From Ischnura elegans (taxonomy: Eukaryota > Arthropoda > Insecta > Odonata > Coenagrionidae): DNA of 64,000 nt. The notes under the pieces were generated by a model, which ran no database searches, had not been told where the DNA came from, and saw only the letters and a list, made by a program, of their open reading frames with translations. Position 1 is the first letter of the stretch, and each line of letters opens with the position of its first letter. The translations under genes were made by a program, and so were the position numbers. Location: assembly GCF_921293095.1 (NCBI RefSeq), contig NC_060257.1:69014472-69078471 (forward strand), written 5' to 3'. Positions 34,906 to 46,365 of the stretch are shown here, one piece after another.

Positions 34906-35879
34906 TTAGGATTTGCCTTGAGAAACTATATTCTTACGAGCATAAGTGTTTAGTTAGTTCGTGATAACCAAGTTTAACGCATGCATATCAATAACCCTAT
35001 GAAAAGAATAGCTAAAGCCCTTGGATGTAAAGCTAATAGGGTAGGTAAAGGATTCAATTACCTAATGCAAGCCATTGATTGTCAAAAGAGGTTTTAAATT
35101 TGGAAAAGGAATTTTATAAAGTCAGATATAATCCTGACACTTCTGACTTTTTAGAGGCCTTGCCCAAACAACGATGAATCTATTGCCTAAAATCAGCTGT
35201 TATTTTTGGTCTTTCGAACCGCCTACTAGTATTAGTATTAGTAGTACTAGTAGAGTTAGAATTTTCGCGGCATATTTAATCTATCATCTCCAGAGAAATT
35301 TAACCACATGTCTTTGAGTATCCGTGATTCACTTTGAGACGTAGCTGATGAGAAACCGGGAACGTATGTACAAAAGCGTTTGGCTTGACTAGGTTTTGCG
35401 ATCACTGAAATAAAATCTTGCGGCAACAAATTCTTTTGGTGATAATGTTGGCTGTCTAGTTTTTACATAGTAAAATGGTTAATACATATTCTCTAATCAT
35501 AATAAGCTCTTGAGCTTTGCTCTACATTTTGAAAATAACTACCCTACTCTCTATCGCTACTTAACCATTTACTATGACCCTCTTGACAACTCCCGCGAGT
35601 GGATCATCTTTTTATTGCAAATTCAATCGAAAATTGCGTTATAAGTTGGAAATCGCTCATGTTTACCGATTTTCTGCGTAGCTTCTTTGACGGGTTTTTC
35701 TCATGGTTAAGCATCAAAACTAATGGACATAAATTTTATTAGTTTGTTCAAAAAAATATAAATCTACTTGTTAAAATGCTCTATTGGATATTCTTTGCGG
35801 TGCAAAAAAATTTTTTAATACTTGAGCGGTTTATAGGTTAGACAAAATGTGATTACGTTACAAAATTAAACATAAAAGG
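34906..35879. other. Mostly unassigned sequence
   Basis: A short block at 35162-35232 (CCCAAACAACGATGAATC, TTTTTGGTCTTTCG) is similar to 33403-33465. A short TAGTATTAGTATTAGTAGTA microsatellite lies near 35225. Nothing else is supported. Confidence 0.4.
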
Positions 35880-36460
35880 TTTGCAATAGGGTAGTTTCCT
35901 TCATCAAAGAAAACGAAAGGCATTGATTGCGATTCGTTACCCACAATTAGTGTATTCATAATACACAAATTATTTGGTTTTTGAAATACCGGTTTAGACG
36001 AATGGCAAGGGTCAAATTTTATCCTCATTTGAAAAAGGCCAGATTGGCGCCCATGCGATTCCACTCCGCATGACGTCACAGGGACCTAGTTTCTACACGA
36101 GAGGATAGGAGTTATACATCGTCTGAGGTTACCAATGCATGCATGAGGCACAGAGCTCAGGGAAACATGTCTTAATAATCACCTATTAAAACTGGCTAAG
36201 TTCGGAAAGTTTTCTTCGTTTGATAAGGTATTAATAAACCTTTTTTAAGCCAAGCGCTACCATTCAGCAAGGTACTCAGCTATCCGCTAGCATCCTGCGA
36301 CGTATCAGCGCTAAGCTTCGCCTCAAGGTCACCTCACCGGGCGGGAGAAGGACCAGAAATACGACGTACGGAGATATTTCCCAGCATTCATACTTAAGCG
36401 TCCCGTTTTCGCGCGCCTGAAAATTTTCACTTTTTATTTAATCGCGAAAAATAGATGTTG
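35880..36460. repeat. Unclassified interspersed repeat, copy 2
   Basis: This is the uninterrupted relative of 28630-29455, 7.2 kb away in the same orientation. Where copy 1 has the foldback, this copy reads straight through GTATTCATAATACACAAATT. On the minus strand, 35886-35942 encodes GNESQSMPFVFFDEGNYPI within a 73-codon frame. Confidence 0.7.
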
Positions 36461-38070
36461 TCATTTAAAAATCTAAAAGCGTGAAATACGTACTCCAGGA
36501 GTAATAATCTTTCGATTAAAGCAATAAAAAAATTATAGGAAACCACCCTATTGGACGCCTCATATATACTTCTCGCCATGTTTCGTATTCTCTCGTCTCG
36601 CCATAGTCATTATGTAGGTTCTCAGATTTATAGCTCATTAATATCTCTCCATAATTTGTATGATGATCGGCGAATCGGAAATCAAGTTTCATCTATCATC
36701 ATCACAGTAAAGAATATGAGATTAGTCTGTAAAATTTGAAGTGCGTTCCGAAAAATATGTCTAGTTTATGAGGCGTAATGTGGTCAGTTATTCGTAAAAC
36801 ACGCCGCAATGCGCTGATTTGTCCATGATGGCCATTTAGTTCAGAATATGTGCGTGAGGCCTTTAATGTTTGCTGAATTACTTTGATGCATCCTTGTCGA
36901 ATGGAAAGCCAAACGCGTGGGTAAAACTGCTCAAAACTCAAATCCCTGTGCAGACTGTTCCTTTTTTATCATATCATTTCCACTGAAAAATCGATATGGC
37001 TAATTAGAGCGTAAAAACATAAAAGCTTAAAAATCCGTACGTTGGCGATCCATAATTTAGGGTTCGACTGCTAGCGAGCCGGCGAGTCTGTTCAGACTCG
37101 GACGAATTAGCTCGCTTTACCAGAAAGCTCGGCTCGGCGTCGCTTCGATTGTTACGGATAGGAAAATCAGGTTGGATCTATAATTCATCCGGTTATAGCG
37201 GACCGCTTTTATGTAGGCTCTAGAATTGATGTTTAACAGCTCGGCGGCAGGGATTTTGGCCACTCATTGTTGCTTTTTTTTGCGAAAAAGAGTGGAAAAA
37301 ATAATCGCGCCGAGTTGGGGGAAAAAAGAAATTAGAACTCGCCCCAGCTGTTATTCGTTTTTTTTTCTCTCGCGTCCCAGGAAAACTTTTTCAATGCATT
37401 ATTCCCCGCGGATTGAATGGTTTTAACTCCCGCTCGGATCGTCAATGTATGTGGGACTGTTTGGAACTGGGAACGGAGTGAGAATTGGACGAAATATTCG
37501 AGGGAGGAGGAGGAGGAGTGGTTTTTTCGGATGTAAAATTAATCTCGCGGCGAGAGAAGTTATGCGGAGAACTTTTAGTGGATTGTGTTTGGGCTGGATT
37601 GGACATTGATCGTTTGCAGTCTTTATCTCAACTCTTAGAGCACTCTACTTTGCCGGCACAAGGGAAGAAAATCAGACTGCCAAATTATTCGATAACATTC
37701 TTCACCGTGAAATTCTTTTAACCAATTGTAACCCAATGTTGTATCACTTCTATCAATAAGTAGCATCAAAAATATATACATATGCAGATCTAACCAGGAA
37801 ATATTTAAACTATGCGTTCATTTGTGCTGTGAAATTTAATGGTGCAGCATGTAGCTGCTAAATTAATTATGATTGAGTAGTAATTTTTCACATTTTGAAA
37901 ATGAGATTTTTTTCTCCCAGAAGCAGCTCTTTGTTAGATAGGGTTGAACGCTTATCTGGATTTCTACTACGTTTCTATGTCTAAGTTCTTGTTTTTGTAA
38001 TTAATGTTGCTTCCCTCTTTGACATTAAATGGTAGTGAATAGCATTTGATTAAGGTATTCTTTTAGGAAA
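36461..38070. other. No recognised feature
   Basis: No supported gene or mobile element. Frames at 37226-37721 are short and lack domains. Confidence 0.4.
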
Positions 38071-38150
38071 CGTGGTGATATGATGGTCGATTGTTCTGCA
38101 GCTGCTAGCCATAAAGTCGCGGGTTCAAATCTTGGTTGAAGTCTTAGGTT
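38071..38150 (+). repeat. tRNA-like SINE head
   Basis: GTGGTGATATGATGGTCGAT and then GCGGGTTCAAATCTTGG give weak A-box and good B-box-like sequence. It abuts the minus-strand SINE at 38164, so the two lie close together in opposite orientation. Confidence 0.5.
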
Positions 38151-38163
38151 ACCCCCAAATAAT

Positions 38164-38460
38164 TGGTAAGGTATTTGGAGGAGGCGACTGATAGCTGAGG
38201 TCATGAGGGAAGGTAATGGTAGGAAGGATGGAGAGAAACCCGGCGTCGGCATTTGCTCTTGACGAAAGGGCCAAGGGGACCACTGCTTTATGTCCCCTCC
38301 GACGGACGGAGTGTCCCGCTTCAAATGTCCTCCACGTAACATTCAAGCAGGGATCGGGCAGTCCCTGAAAATTCTCTACCACCGCGGGGATTTAAAGCCG
38401 AGCCCATGGAGTTTGATGCCAACACTCTAGCCATCACACCAACCCGACCTTCCCCCTCTT
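38164..38460 (-). mobile_element. tRNA-derived SINE, near full length, minus strand
   Basis: On the minus strand it runs from a tRNA-like head (GTCGGGTTGGTGTGATGGCT, decayed B box GGCTTTAAATCCCCGCGG) through AACACTCCGTC-like, ACGCCGGGTTTCTCTCC and CGCCTCCTCCAAATACCTTA to its tail. It matches the copy at 49771-50075. Similar C/A-rich sequences at both flanks (CCCCCAAATAATT and CCCCCAAAAAAATT) may be target duplications. Confidence 0.8.
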
Positions 38461-40362
38461 CCCCCAAAAAAATTTCAGGAAGTGTGAGGGGGCTCAGGAA
38501 CTGAGTGTTAATATCACTCACCTGACCCTAGTCCAGAGTGAGCTCTTCACATACCTTTAAACAGCATCCAGTCATTTAATGAGTTGATATTATTTGTTAT
38601 GCAACAATTCTTCCATAATCTATCAAGGAGTTCGTATATCGCAGCATATCTCCAAAAGAGTTTTTAAAACTTTCCTCTCTTGGAAAATATATGTGAATAG
38701 CTCTTGGTTGTGGTATTCTTTTTGGTATTTAACATCGTATTTCAGGAGGTCTTTCAAGGCACCCATCGTTCGAAAAGAACGGAGTGGCCAGTCTTGTCAA
38801 ATGATTTTTACCTCGGCGAATTTTTTCCGAGAAAAATAAGGAAAAAATATAACATACTTAAAAATCACTAGTTTGGTACAAAAAATGAAATCCAAAAATT
38901 GAAAAAAAATGCAATAAAATCATTGCGTCAAACTGCAATCTATTATGACATTCAACTGATTATTATTTGATGTTAAATTATTAGTTTTGACTTTCCTCTT
39001 CACTTAAGCAGCAATATAACACTTAAAACGCTTATACATGTGCCAATTAAATTTAAATACCTATTCTGTAAACTGGCTGGTTACGGCCTAGGAGTCTATG
39101 ACTCCTCGGTGCGGCAAAATAGAATGCGTCGAAGGCGCGATCATTGAATGTGAGGACGTTATTGCGGACTTGACTATTAGTGCATGGCATTAGTGCATTG
39201 GAAGTGCGAAATTTATTGTAAACGGCTAAGGTCTTCCTCTTACTAATCACTTCTTCTTGCATCCTCCTCTCTAATTCTTCTTTATCGTTGGTTTAATTAA
39301 CTTAGAGCAAGAAATAACACCGAATGATAAACTATAACATAAGGTTGAAAAAAAACTATTGTTATCGACCCATTTCATGATGTCCATCACCCTGGTATCT
39401 CTAATGTCCGTTGTAACTACATATCTCTATTTCATTTATAATGCGTCCTATTCGATAATTCACAGAACCCACCTGAATAATCTCTGATGCTTGGATTTTT
39501 ATAGATCAACGTCGCTCCGCTTCCTATTAACTTTTTTCTTTCTTGTGAATTTTCTAAATAGGAGGATGGCACATGGTTCGATTTCTTTTTTTTTTACTTT
39601 TGAACGAGCCCCCGGCTGCAAAATTCAAAGCTACTGTGGTGTGAATAATTTACGCGGTTGTATGCCTTTAATCAGCAGTTGGAATATTTAATTAGGTGAC
39701 GATTCCCCTTCATGCTGTTTTGTCAATGATTATCGACTCCCTGCCAATCAGAGTAGAATTAACCATTGATATGTTCCCTGGATATCATTTTAAAGCAGAC
39801 ATTTCTCGCCAAAGTATTTAAAACTTGAGGGGTGGGGGAGATGAGTGATATGTGACATGGCCGTAGCCAGGGAAATATTTCGGGAGGGGATGTTTGCATG
39901 ATGCATCAGTATCACAAAATCAGACTTATTGTTAGTATGTATCAAAATATTTAATAGGAAGGTAAATGTATGAATCCACATAAAAAGCATCTGATTTTGT
40001 ACAATGTAATTACAATATTTAGTTAATTTAGTAATTACAATATTTTATTACAATATTTAGTTCACTTATAAGGAGTGATATTTCATGGGATTTCTTATTG
40101 AAGTGACTTACGTTTTCAGTTTTCTTTCAGGTCGTCTGACAATGGATTCCATACTTTGCAGGAGGTGGCATTGAAGGACCTAGCGTAGACAGATGTTCGA
40201 TAATGTGGTTTATAGAGTTCATCCATAAACGTTTATTTATTATAGCATTATATTTTACATTTAGGTGTAAATATGTGGGAAGCTCTGTCATTATTAACGC
40301 CTATTTTGTATTTTAGCCACCATGGTTTTTCAAAATATGGTGTCAAATATTCATAATGTTTG
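38461..40362. other. Mostly unassigned; one minus-strand frame of unknown origin
   Basis: A minus-strand frame (39053-39262) encodes MQEEVISKRKTLAVYNKFRT with an acidic, helical-looking lead-in (about 78 residues including codons before the Met). It is richer in GC than its surroundings. I do not recognise it; it may be a fragment of a transposon protein. Near 39860 is GGCCGTAGCCAGGG, which resembles a transposon end with no partner found. Confidence 0.3.
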
Positions 40363-40370
40363 ATGTCAAG

Positions 40371-40628
40371 CAGTGGCGCCGACTCCATGGGGCCTGGGAG
40401 GCACTAGTCCCCCAAAATTTAGTTATTGGGGGGAAGAAAAGATTTCAGGCTTGTCGATTTTACCGGAGTGTCGAGTTATCGAGAGTCAAGTTTTCAGGGT
40501 TCTAATATTGATCATATGACTCTTCTAAAATGCTTTTTAAAAACTTTAAAACTCACTATTTATCGAATTTTCCGGGGCAACACCCCCAGTATGTGTCCCC
40601 CCAATATTTTTACAAGTCGGCAGCCCTG
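40371..40628 (+). mobile_element. Short hAT-like element, CAGTGGCGCCG family, copy 2
   Basis: It starts CAGTGGCGCCGACTCC and ends with the complement of CAGGGCTGCCGACTTG. It is flanked by perfect 8-bp ATGTCAAG duplications (40363-40370, 40629-40636). Body landmarks CAGGCTTGTCGATTTTACC and GATCATATGACTCTTCT match 5665-5937. It is 258 bp and non-coding. Confidence 0.85.
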
Positions 40629-41057
40629 ATGTCAAGGTGTGTTTTTTTTGAAGGAGGTGCGCTTAAGATCGTACATCCCAAACATCCCAGGGACTTTGAA
40701 CTCCCTTAATCATTTCCATGCTCACTACGCCGTTGTTATGTGATCTAAAAGTTTTTAGGAGTAGGAATACACGTACACAAAAAATAAGTACTCACAATTA
40801 GTAGAAAACAAACAGTTCCTTGGGCACAAAATAATAAGTGGCATCAGTTGTAACACTCTAGTGCATGGGAAATACGGAAAAGTACCTCCTGAAATTAACC
40901 TGTTGAGACTTTAAACACCTTTAGGCATTTCCCTCAACATCTGGAGAAAGAATCTGATTTCTACTCCAGGCGCAAAGAAAAATTCTGACAGGCCTTGAAA
41001 GCCTCCGCAATTATGTTTATTTTTGTATTTGTTCTCCTCCATTTGCACAATTAAATA

Positions 41058-41205
41058 AAAGTATGGATGAATGTTTCACGGGATTCCCACCAGGTTAGCT
41101 GCTCTGCCGTTTCAATGGATAACCCTGCCATCGTCTTCAGGGCTCATACTTACCATGCGTTTAGTTGAAAGAGTTGGGACGCCCTCATGAAACATTCATC
41201 CACAT
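41058..41205. repeat. Penelope-like end fragment with hammerhead-like motif
   Basis: On the minus strand (41108-41142) CCCTGAAGACGATGG is followed by a loop, CCATTGAAACGG, so CTGAAGA, a 5-bp hairpin and GAAAC occur in the same order as in the 28722 and 41206 foldbacks. Its tail CTAACCTGGTGGGAATCCCG, then TGAAACATTCATCC, also aligns with theirs. The tail sequence GAATGTTTCA recurs inverted at about 41186. Confidence 0.55.
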
Positions 41206-41406
41206 TGCAGAAAAGTTTCTCGGGTTTTCCACCGGTTGATGTCTTCCATGTCTCCCGACGATTCGAGCAGCGACTAACAGTTCATCCTCGGGATCTTTCG
41301 AATCCCTGAATAAATCAGAAGATCCCCTGAGGATGAACAGCAAATCGCTGCTCGAAACGTCGGGAGACATGGAAACCGGTGGAAAATCCGAGAAACATTT
41401 CTGCAG
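41206..41406. repeat. Foldback with hammerhead-like motif in both arms
   Basis: The arms (41206-41305, 41318-41406) are inverted copies. The right arm, plus strand (41325-41370), reads CCCTGAGGATGAACAGC, a loop, GCTGCTCGAAACGTCGG: a complete CTGANGA, hairpin and GAAAC. In the left arm the same positions are mutated (CGAGGATG, GAATCG). Tail: GGAAACCGGTGGAAAATCCG, then AGAAACATTTCTGCAG. Confidence 0.75.
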
Positions 41407-41459
41407 CTGATAAACCGGGAAAACCTAATATCATACATTCATCCACATTGTGCGCCAGA

Positions 41460-42394
41460 AAATCACCGAGTCTCATATTAAAGAAAAATATTTAAAATGT
41501 TAGCATTATTATTATTAAATAATTAGTTAGAAGTCGACCATGAAGTCGGATGGCAACATAAAGTTAGGAAGTACATTAAAACACAAAAATATACATAAAC
41601 CAAAATACAAAACAAAATACTAAGTACCAAAAAATTTTTAAAAGCCCTAAAAAAACAATTTTTCACTCAATACATATCCCCATATACATAGCACCAAATC
41701 AGCAAAAAACAATACATGTATACATTTACATTGCCCTCAAAATCCATTTTGACACCATAATATACGAAGACCAAAGTAAAAAAGACAAGAAACACCAAAT
41801 TAAAAAAATATACGTTTATAAAGCCCGCAAAATTCAATTTTATGTATCCTATTGATAAATATAGTGGCGTGAGTTGGAAAGGGCTCAAAAAAAATTAAAT
41901 AGTCAACAAATGCTTTTGGTGAAGAGTGAAACGCAGTACTAAAATTTAATCAAAAAAATTTGCCGGATGAAGCGATTGCATCTTGAGCGAGGGGATGTGA
42001 AAAATTGATCGAATTTTTTAGACTACCGTCAGTAAGTCTCCTTTCTCATCCTCCATTCTCTTGGCTCCTCTATGGTGGATATAATTTAATCTAAGTGAGA
42101 CGTTCTTCGCATGGTATCTGATCTTAAAACGACTTCTCTCGAGAATCATTAGATGATTGCCTTACCCCATCATTCCTCATCTCTAAAGCTAGCCTCTCAA
42201 ATTTATTGGTCCAAACGCCTCGAGTCATTCTCCCCAATTATTCAGTCATCATCTTCTGGACCGATCATTTTCGTATCCTCTTCCTCTTAAGTGCGATCTT
42301 AATTTCTGTAAAAGTAGCAGAGTATTGGTACTTCATTGAAAAAGTGATGTTCTGATTGTGTATATGATGTTCTTAAGCGTATGTACCCAATATA
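41460..42394. other. Mostly unassigned
   Basis: AT-rich. A TTATTATTATTA run near 41508 on the complementary strand could be a LINE tail in minus orientation but has no coding partner. No gene is supported. Confidence 0.35.
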
Positions 42395-42715
42395 ACACGC
42401 AATGGGTGTTTTTCAGGAGTGTAATTTCAACGAATACGAGTGGTCTTTCTCATCTTCATATTGAAAAAAATAACGTTTTCCTGTATGCAGTATACTTATT
42501 TATAGTATTTAATCGAACAATATAAGGTTCTTCAGGTCCTTATATATTTTTTTTTCAAGTTTCAACTGTATACTTACCCGTGGTATTAAATATACCACGT
42601 AATGATTGTTTTCCAGGAGTAAAATTTTAACGATAACGAGTGGTTTTTCTCATATTCATGTCGCGAAAAACAACGTTTTCCCTTATGTAGTATACTTATA
42701 AATAGTATTTAATCT
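42395..42715 (+). repeat. Direct repeat pair with ~200-bp period
   Basis: The segment from AACACGCAATGGGTGTTTTT to TATTTATAGTATTTAATC (about 42391-42509) recurs as CACGTAATGATTGTTTTCC to TATAAATAGTATTTAATC (about 42596-42711). ACGAGTGGTYTTTCTCAT recurs exactly 200 bp apart (42436, 42636). No coding frame crosses it. Confidence 0.75.
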
Positions 42716-43233
42716 CACAGTTAATAGCCGATGAGCATCACCAAAGGCAATTGAAATATGTAATGTATTATTTCAAATAATTGATCCACCAGTGTTGTGG
42801 CAAATCAGGCTAATTAACCAATCACCGGAATCGATCGGTTTTCGAGCCCTGAAGCCTTTTATCGTTGTTCTATGCCGAAATTAAGTTTTAAAGCCAGCCT
42901 AAGAAAAAAATGGGGCTCAGCCATAGAAGCAATATTTTTTGCCTGGCAAATTATTTTTCTGCAGATTTCACTTCGTATTCCAGGCCAAAATTTTATTTGA
43001 TTTTCATAAAAATAAGGGTTAATGAAAATATTTCCATTTCTTTTGCATTTCTTACTCTGCCATCAGGAAGGGTATAACATTTTCTATTCAGACTACTTTC
43101 TTCCATTAACTACTATTTTAAACGTGTTCCAAATTTTGATCCTATTTTTCATCCCTCATCTATCTTGCACTATCTCCATCGTAATTTTCCCCTAGTCCTC
43201 GCACCATCCTATGAACACTACCATTCTACCTAT
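42716..43233. other. Mostly unassigned
   Basis: A block at about 42815-42880 (CCAATCACCGGAATCGATCGG, then CCTGAAGCCTTTT) resembles 43925-43990. It is a short dispersed repeat of unknown type. Nothing else is supported. Confidence 0.4.
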
Positions 43234-43492
43234 CGATGGCTAAGTTCTAACAACACGTATCTCAAAAATAGCAACTTTTCAGGGGAGCAAGAAAGCGATT
43301 ATTTTTTTCTAATTGTAAGCTAAAGTTAAAAAACAAAAATTCATAATACTGAAAAAGAAGCATACACTTGCAAACAAAGAGTTGTTTTTTTGCTTGAGTT
43401 TTATTTTTTAATGTTATTACACTTTGTTTAAGATACCTGTGTCAAACCGGCTAAATTTTGAGATACGTGTTGTTAGAACTAAGCTATCGCTA
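43234..43492. mobile_element. Short inverted-repeat element, AGTTCTAACAACACGTATCT ends
   Basis: Terminal inverted repeats of about 30 bp, GCTAAGTTCTAACAACACGT on the left and its complement on the right, enclose about 200 bp of AT-rich DNA. Target duplication is not certain (CTATCG occurs on both sides). It is non-coding. Confidence 0.65.
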
Positions 43493-44394
43493 TGTTTTAT
43501 ATTCGATGATACTGTTGAATATTGTTATTTTGTTCATTTCTTTTACTCACTATTTGTAAATTGATAGGGTGAGAAGCCAAGGGATACGGGGGTACGAGTG
43601 ATATTTTTCTCAACAGATTTAGGCAAAGGTAATTGTTAGAAGAAATACTTGGTTGCCATGGGATACGAGTGAGTCTTTGTTATGTGCTGACTTCGAGTGG
43701 AAAATAAAACGCACTACAATGCACTGCACTACTTGTACCCCTTGGATTCACACCCTCTCAATTGTTTTATTTGTTATTGCTAGTCCTTTGTAATTGGCCT
43801 TGTGCTGTTTTTGGACTGCATTAAATAAATAACTCTTGGAACACTTCTGTGTTCGTAATAGCAACAAGATATAGGTTTTGAGCTACTTCAACGGCAGTCT
43901 GCTTCGATCTGTGAACCAGGCTTGAGAGCCAATCACAGGAGTCGATCGGTTTGACGAAGCCTGAAGCCTTTTGTAGATGTCCATGCTCTTTGCGGGTATC
44001 GGTGGAACGGATTAAGCTCACCCGAGGGCGGTGCCGTTGAATTAGAGGACTTCCACCTGAATATACTGATTTTTTCGGAGATTTGGATTTCCGAGGTCAC
44101 GTGCATGCACAGGGACTCAGTCACTCCATGCGTTTTTGTGCTCGGGTTGAAATCAAACGAAGTGGACGCGTATGTTTTTTTTGCTCATGTCTCGTCTGCA
44201 ATACTGCACATCGTGCTGTGATTCCGTTGGTATATGCGGACCCGTTCCACATCAATGGAATTTTCTTTCTTTATTTCCTCTTATTTATTTAACGAACCAG
44301 CCTGCATTTTTGCGCTCGTCAAACCTGTTCCTGCTTAAAATAATAATAATATTATTCCGCGGAGGTATTTCATCGGAAGCATTTAGGATTTTAT
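43493..44394. other. Mostly unassigned
   Basis: Holds the second copy of the short repeat noted at 42815 (here about 43925-43990, CCAATCACAGGAGTCGATCG). The frames at 43821-44292 have no recognisable domain. Confidence 0.4.
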
Positions 44395-45120
44395 TTTTTT
44401 TGTGTCCTGTTTTTTTTCGGGATGTATTTTTTTTAAGAAAAAAGGTAACCAAGCTAGGTAAAAGACATGAGCCCTTTACCCAGCTTGGTTTATATACCTC
44501 CGTACATACATATGTTTATCATTTATCATTTCTAATTCTCATTTTGTCTTTTTATCCTTGCTTTTTGCCGGTTTTACGTAAATAATATTATATGTGTATG
44601 GAAGAATTCCTTTTGCGAGATTATTTTTGAAAAAAATAAGGTGAAGCATGTAAGCCCTAAATCACCTTTGTATGTATGCGCCTATGTTCTCATAAAGTTA
44701 TCATTATTTAAAAATTTTTTCCTCCTGTTTTTTGGGACTTATTTTTTTGGGTAAAAAAGGTAAAGGATATGAGCATTCTTCCTAGCTTGGTTTATATACC
44801 TTTGTATCTATCTATGTTTATCATTTACCTTTTTTCATTCTCATTTTCTCTGTCTATACTTGCTTTTTGCCAGTTTTACGTAAATAATATTATATGCGTA
44901 AGGTAAGAATTCCTTTTGCGAGGTTATTTTTGACAAAAATAAGGTAAAGTATATAAGTCCTGTAGCTTTCTATATGTGTAAACCTACATTTTCATATACT
45001 TATCATTTATTTTTTCATTCCCATTTTATCATTTGTTTTTTGCTTTACGCCAATGTATGTACGCCTGTATGTGGAAGGAAAGCACTATTTTTACGAGGTT
45101 ATTATTTTATTTTTCATCCA
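44395..45120 (+). repeat. Degenerate tandem repeat array
   Basis: TTGCTTTTTGCCRGTTTTACGTAAATAATATTATATG recurs at about 44559 and 44861 (302 bp apart), and a shorter relative is at about 45040. Within each unit a half-unit starting TTATTTTT(G)AAAAAAATAAGG also recurs with ATATGAGC, TTTATATACCT and TATGTTTATCATTTA landmarks. It is a higher-order, diverged array of about five half-units. The 137-codon frame at 44172-44585 overlaps its start and looks like chance. Confidence 0.7.
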
Positions 45121-45829
45121 TCATATTAAAGATTAAAATGCTGCTACCCGGTGGTAGTACTTTAGGGATACGTTTGAAAGGCTTTCGCCCTTCCTGCGGT
45201 ACACAATCGTATCGAAATTCACGGTACGTAAAAGGTGAGCATTGAGTTTTCAAATTTTTCTTCATTACCATTGGATTTTTTGACATAGAAAAGAAAGATT
45301 CGTTTTTCTGGAGGGGAAAATGTTAGTTTTAATTACGAGGGTTCAATAAATATTTTCGTAAAAATGTTGAAAAGGGCTTGTAGCGTTTTCAATAAATGGG
45401 AGTGTATTATAATAAAGAGCTCGTTCATCCAATTGTTTGATGTTGTCTATTACGAGAGAGTGCAGAAAGGATTCTCTATTTCTCCACCGGATAATTTGCT
45501 GCCATGTGCGCATGGGCCTCGAGTTGTTTATTGTTGTTTGCACTCTTGTTAGGATTCCTTCCCTCCATAAGTAGTTGTGTCTTAGCGTGATAAAGAATCA
45601 GAATTCTAATTGCGTCACCAATTTATAAAAAGTGGACGATAACTTTCGCGTTTCTGTTATTTTATATTTAGGGTAGAATGGTTAAGAGAGGATGATTTTT
45701 TTTCATTGTTACATATCTGTTCTTCAATTTGGTGAATTATTTTTTGATTATACGCCTGAGAATACGATCCTAGCCCCATTTTCACTCGAACAAAACTAAA
45801 AAGACTAAGATATTATTGCATTATAAAAT
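45121..45829. other. No recognised feature
   Basis: No supported gene or repeat. Confidence 0.4.
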
Positions 45830-46365
45830 ATAATTTTTTATTAAAAAACCGAGTTGTATTAAAAAAAGAAAATAACAGCTCACGGCCCCTTAAAATATTG
45901 AAAATTTCAGAAAGGTTTGTTGAGGAAGTTACAATAAGTTTTAAAAGAACATTTCAGATATAAAAAATGAAAAACGTGGTGAAAATGTAAGATTATATTC
46001 GCTTTCACTAAGGGACAAAGTTGATATCTATTGACGAGCAAGCATTTATTTATAATCTTACATGCGCCCCACGTTATTCATTTTTGATATCGGAAAGGTA
46101 TTTATAAAACTTATTGTAACTTTCTCATCGAGCTTATTTTAAATTTTCAGTGATAAAAGGGGGCATATGCCGTTATTTTCTTCATTATAATGAATCGTGT
46201 TTTAAAAATAAGAAAATGACATATTTTTAATATCTGAAAGGTATTTCTAAAACTTATTGTAACTTTATCATAAAAATTATTTGAAAATTTCTATTATATA
46301 AGAGGCCGTATGACTTTATTTTCTTCCTTTTTATAAATAGAGTTTTTTAAATAAAAAAATGATAT
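45830..46365. repeat. Large imperfect foldback with one duplicated arm
   Basis: A left arm (about 45840-45995) and a right arm (about 46055-46205) are imperfect inverted copies; landmarks are TTACAATAAGTTTTAAAA / ATAAAACTTATTGTAACTTT and AATAACAGCTCACGGCCCC / GGGGGCATATGCCGTTATT. The right arm is then repeated as a direct copy (about 46220-46350). It is AT-rich and non-coding. Confidence 0.7.

Noticed and set aside
39850-39900. Transposon end GGCCGTAGCCAGGG, with a similar sequence at about 9880
   Set aside because: No inverted partner or target duplication could be found for either.
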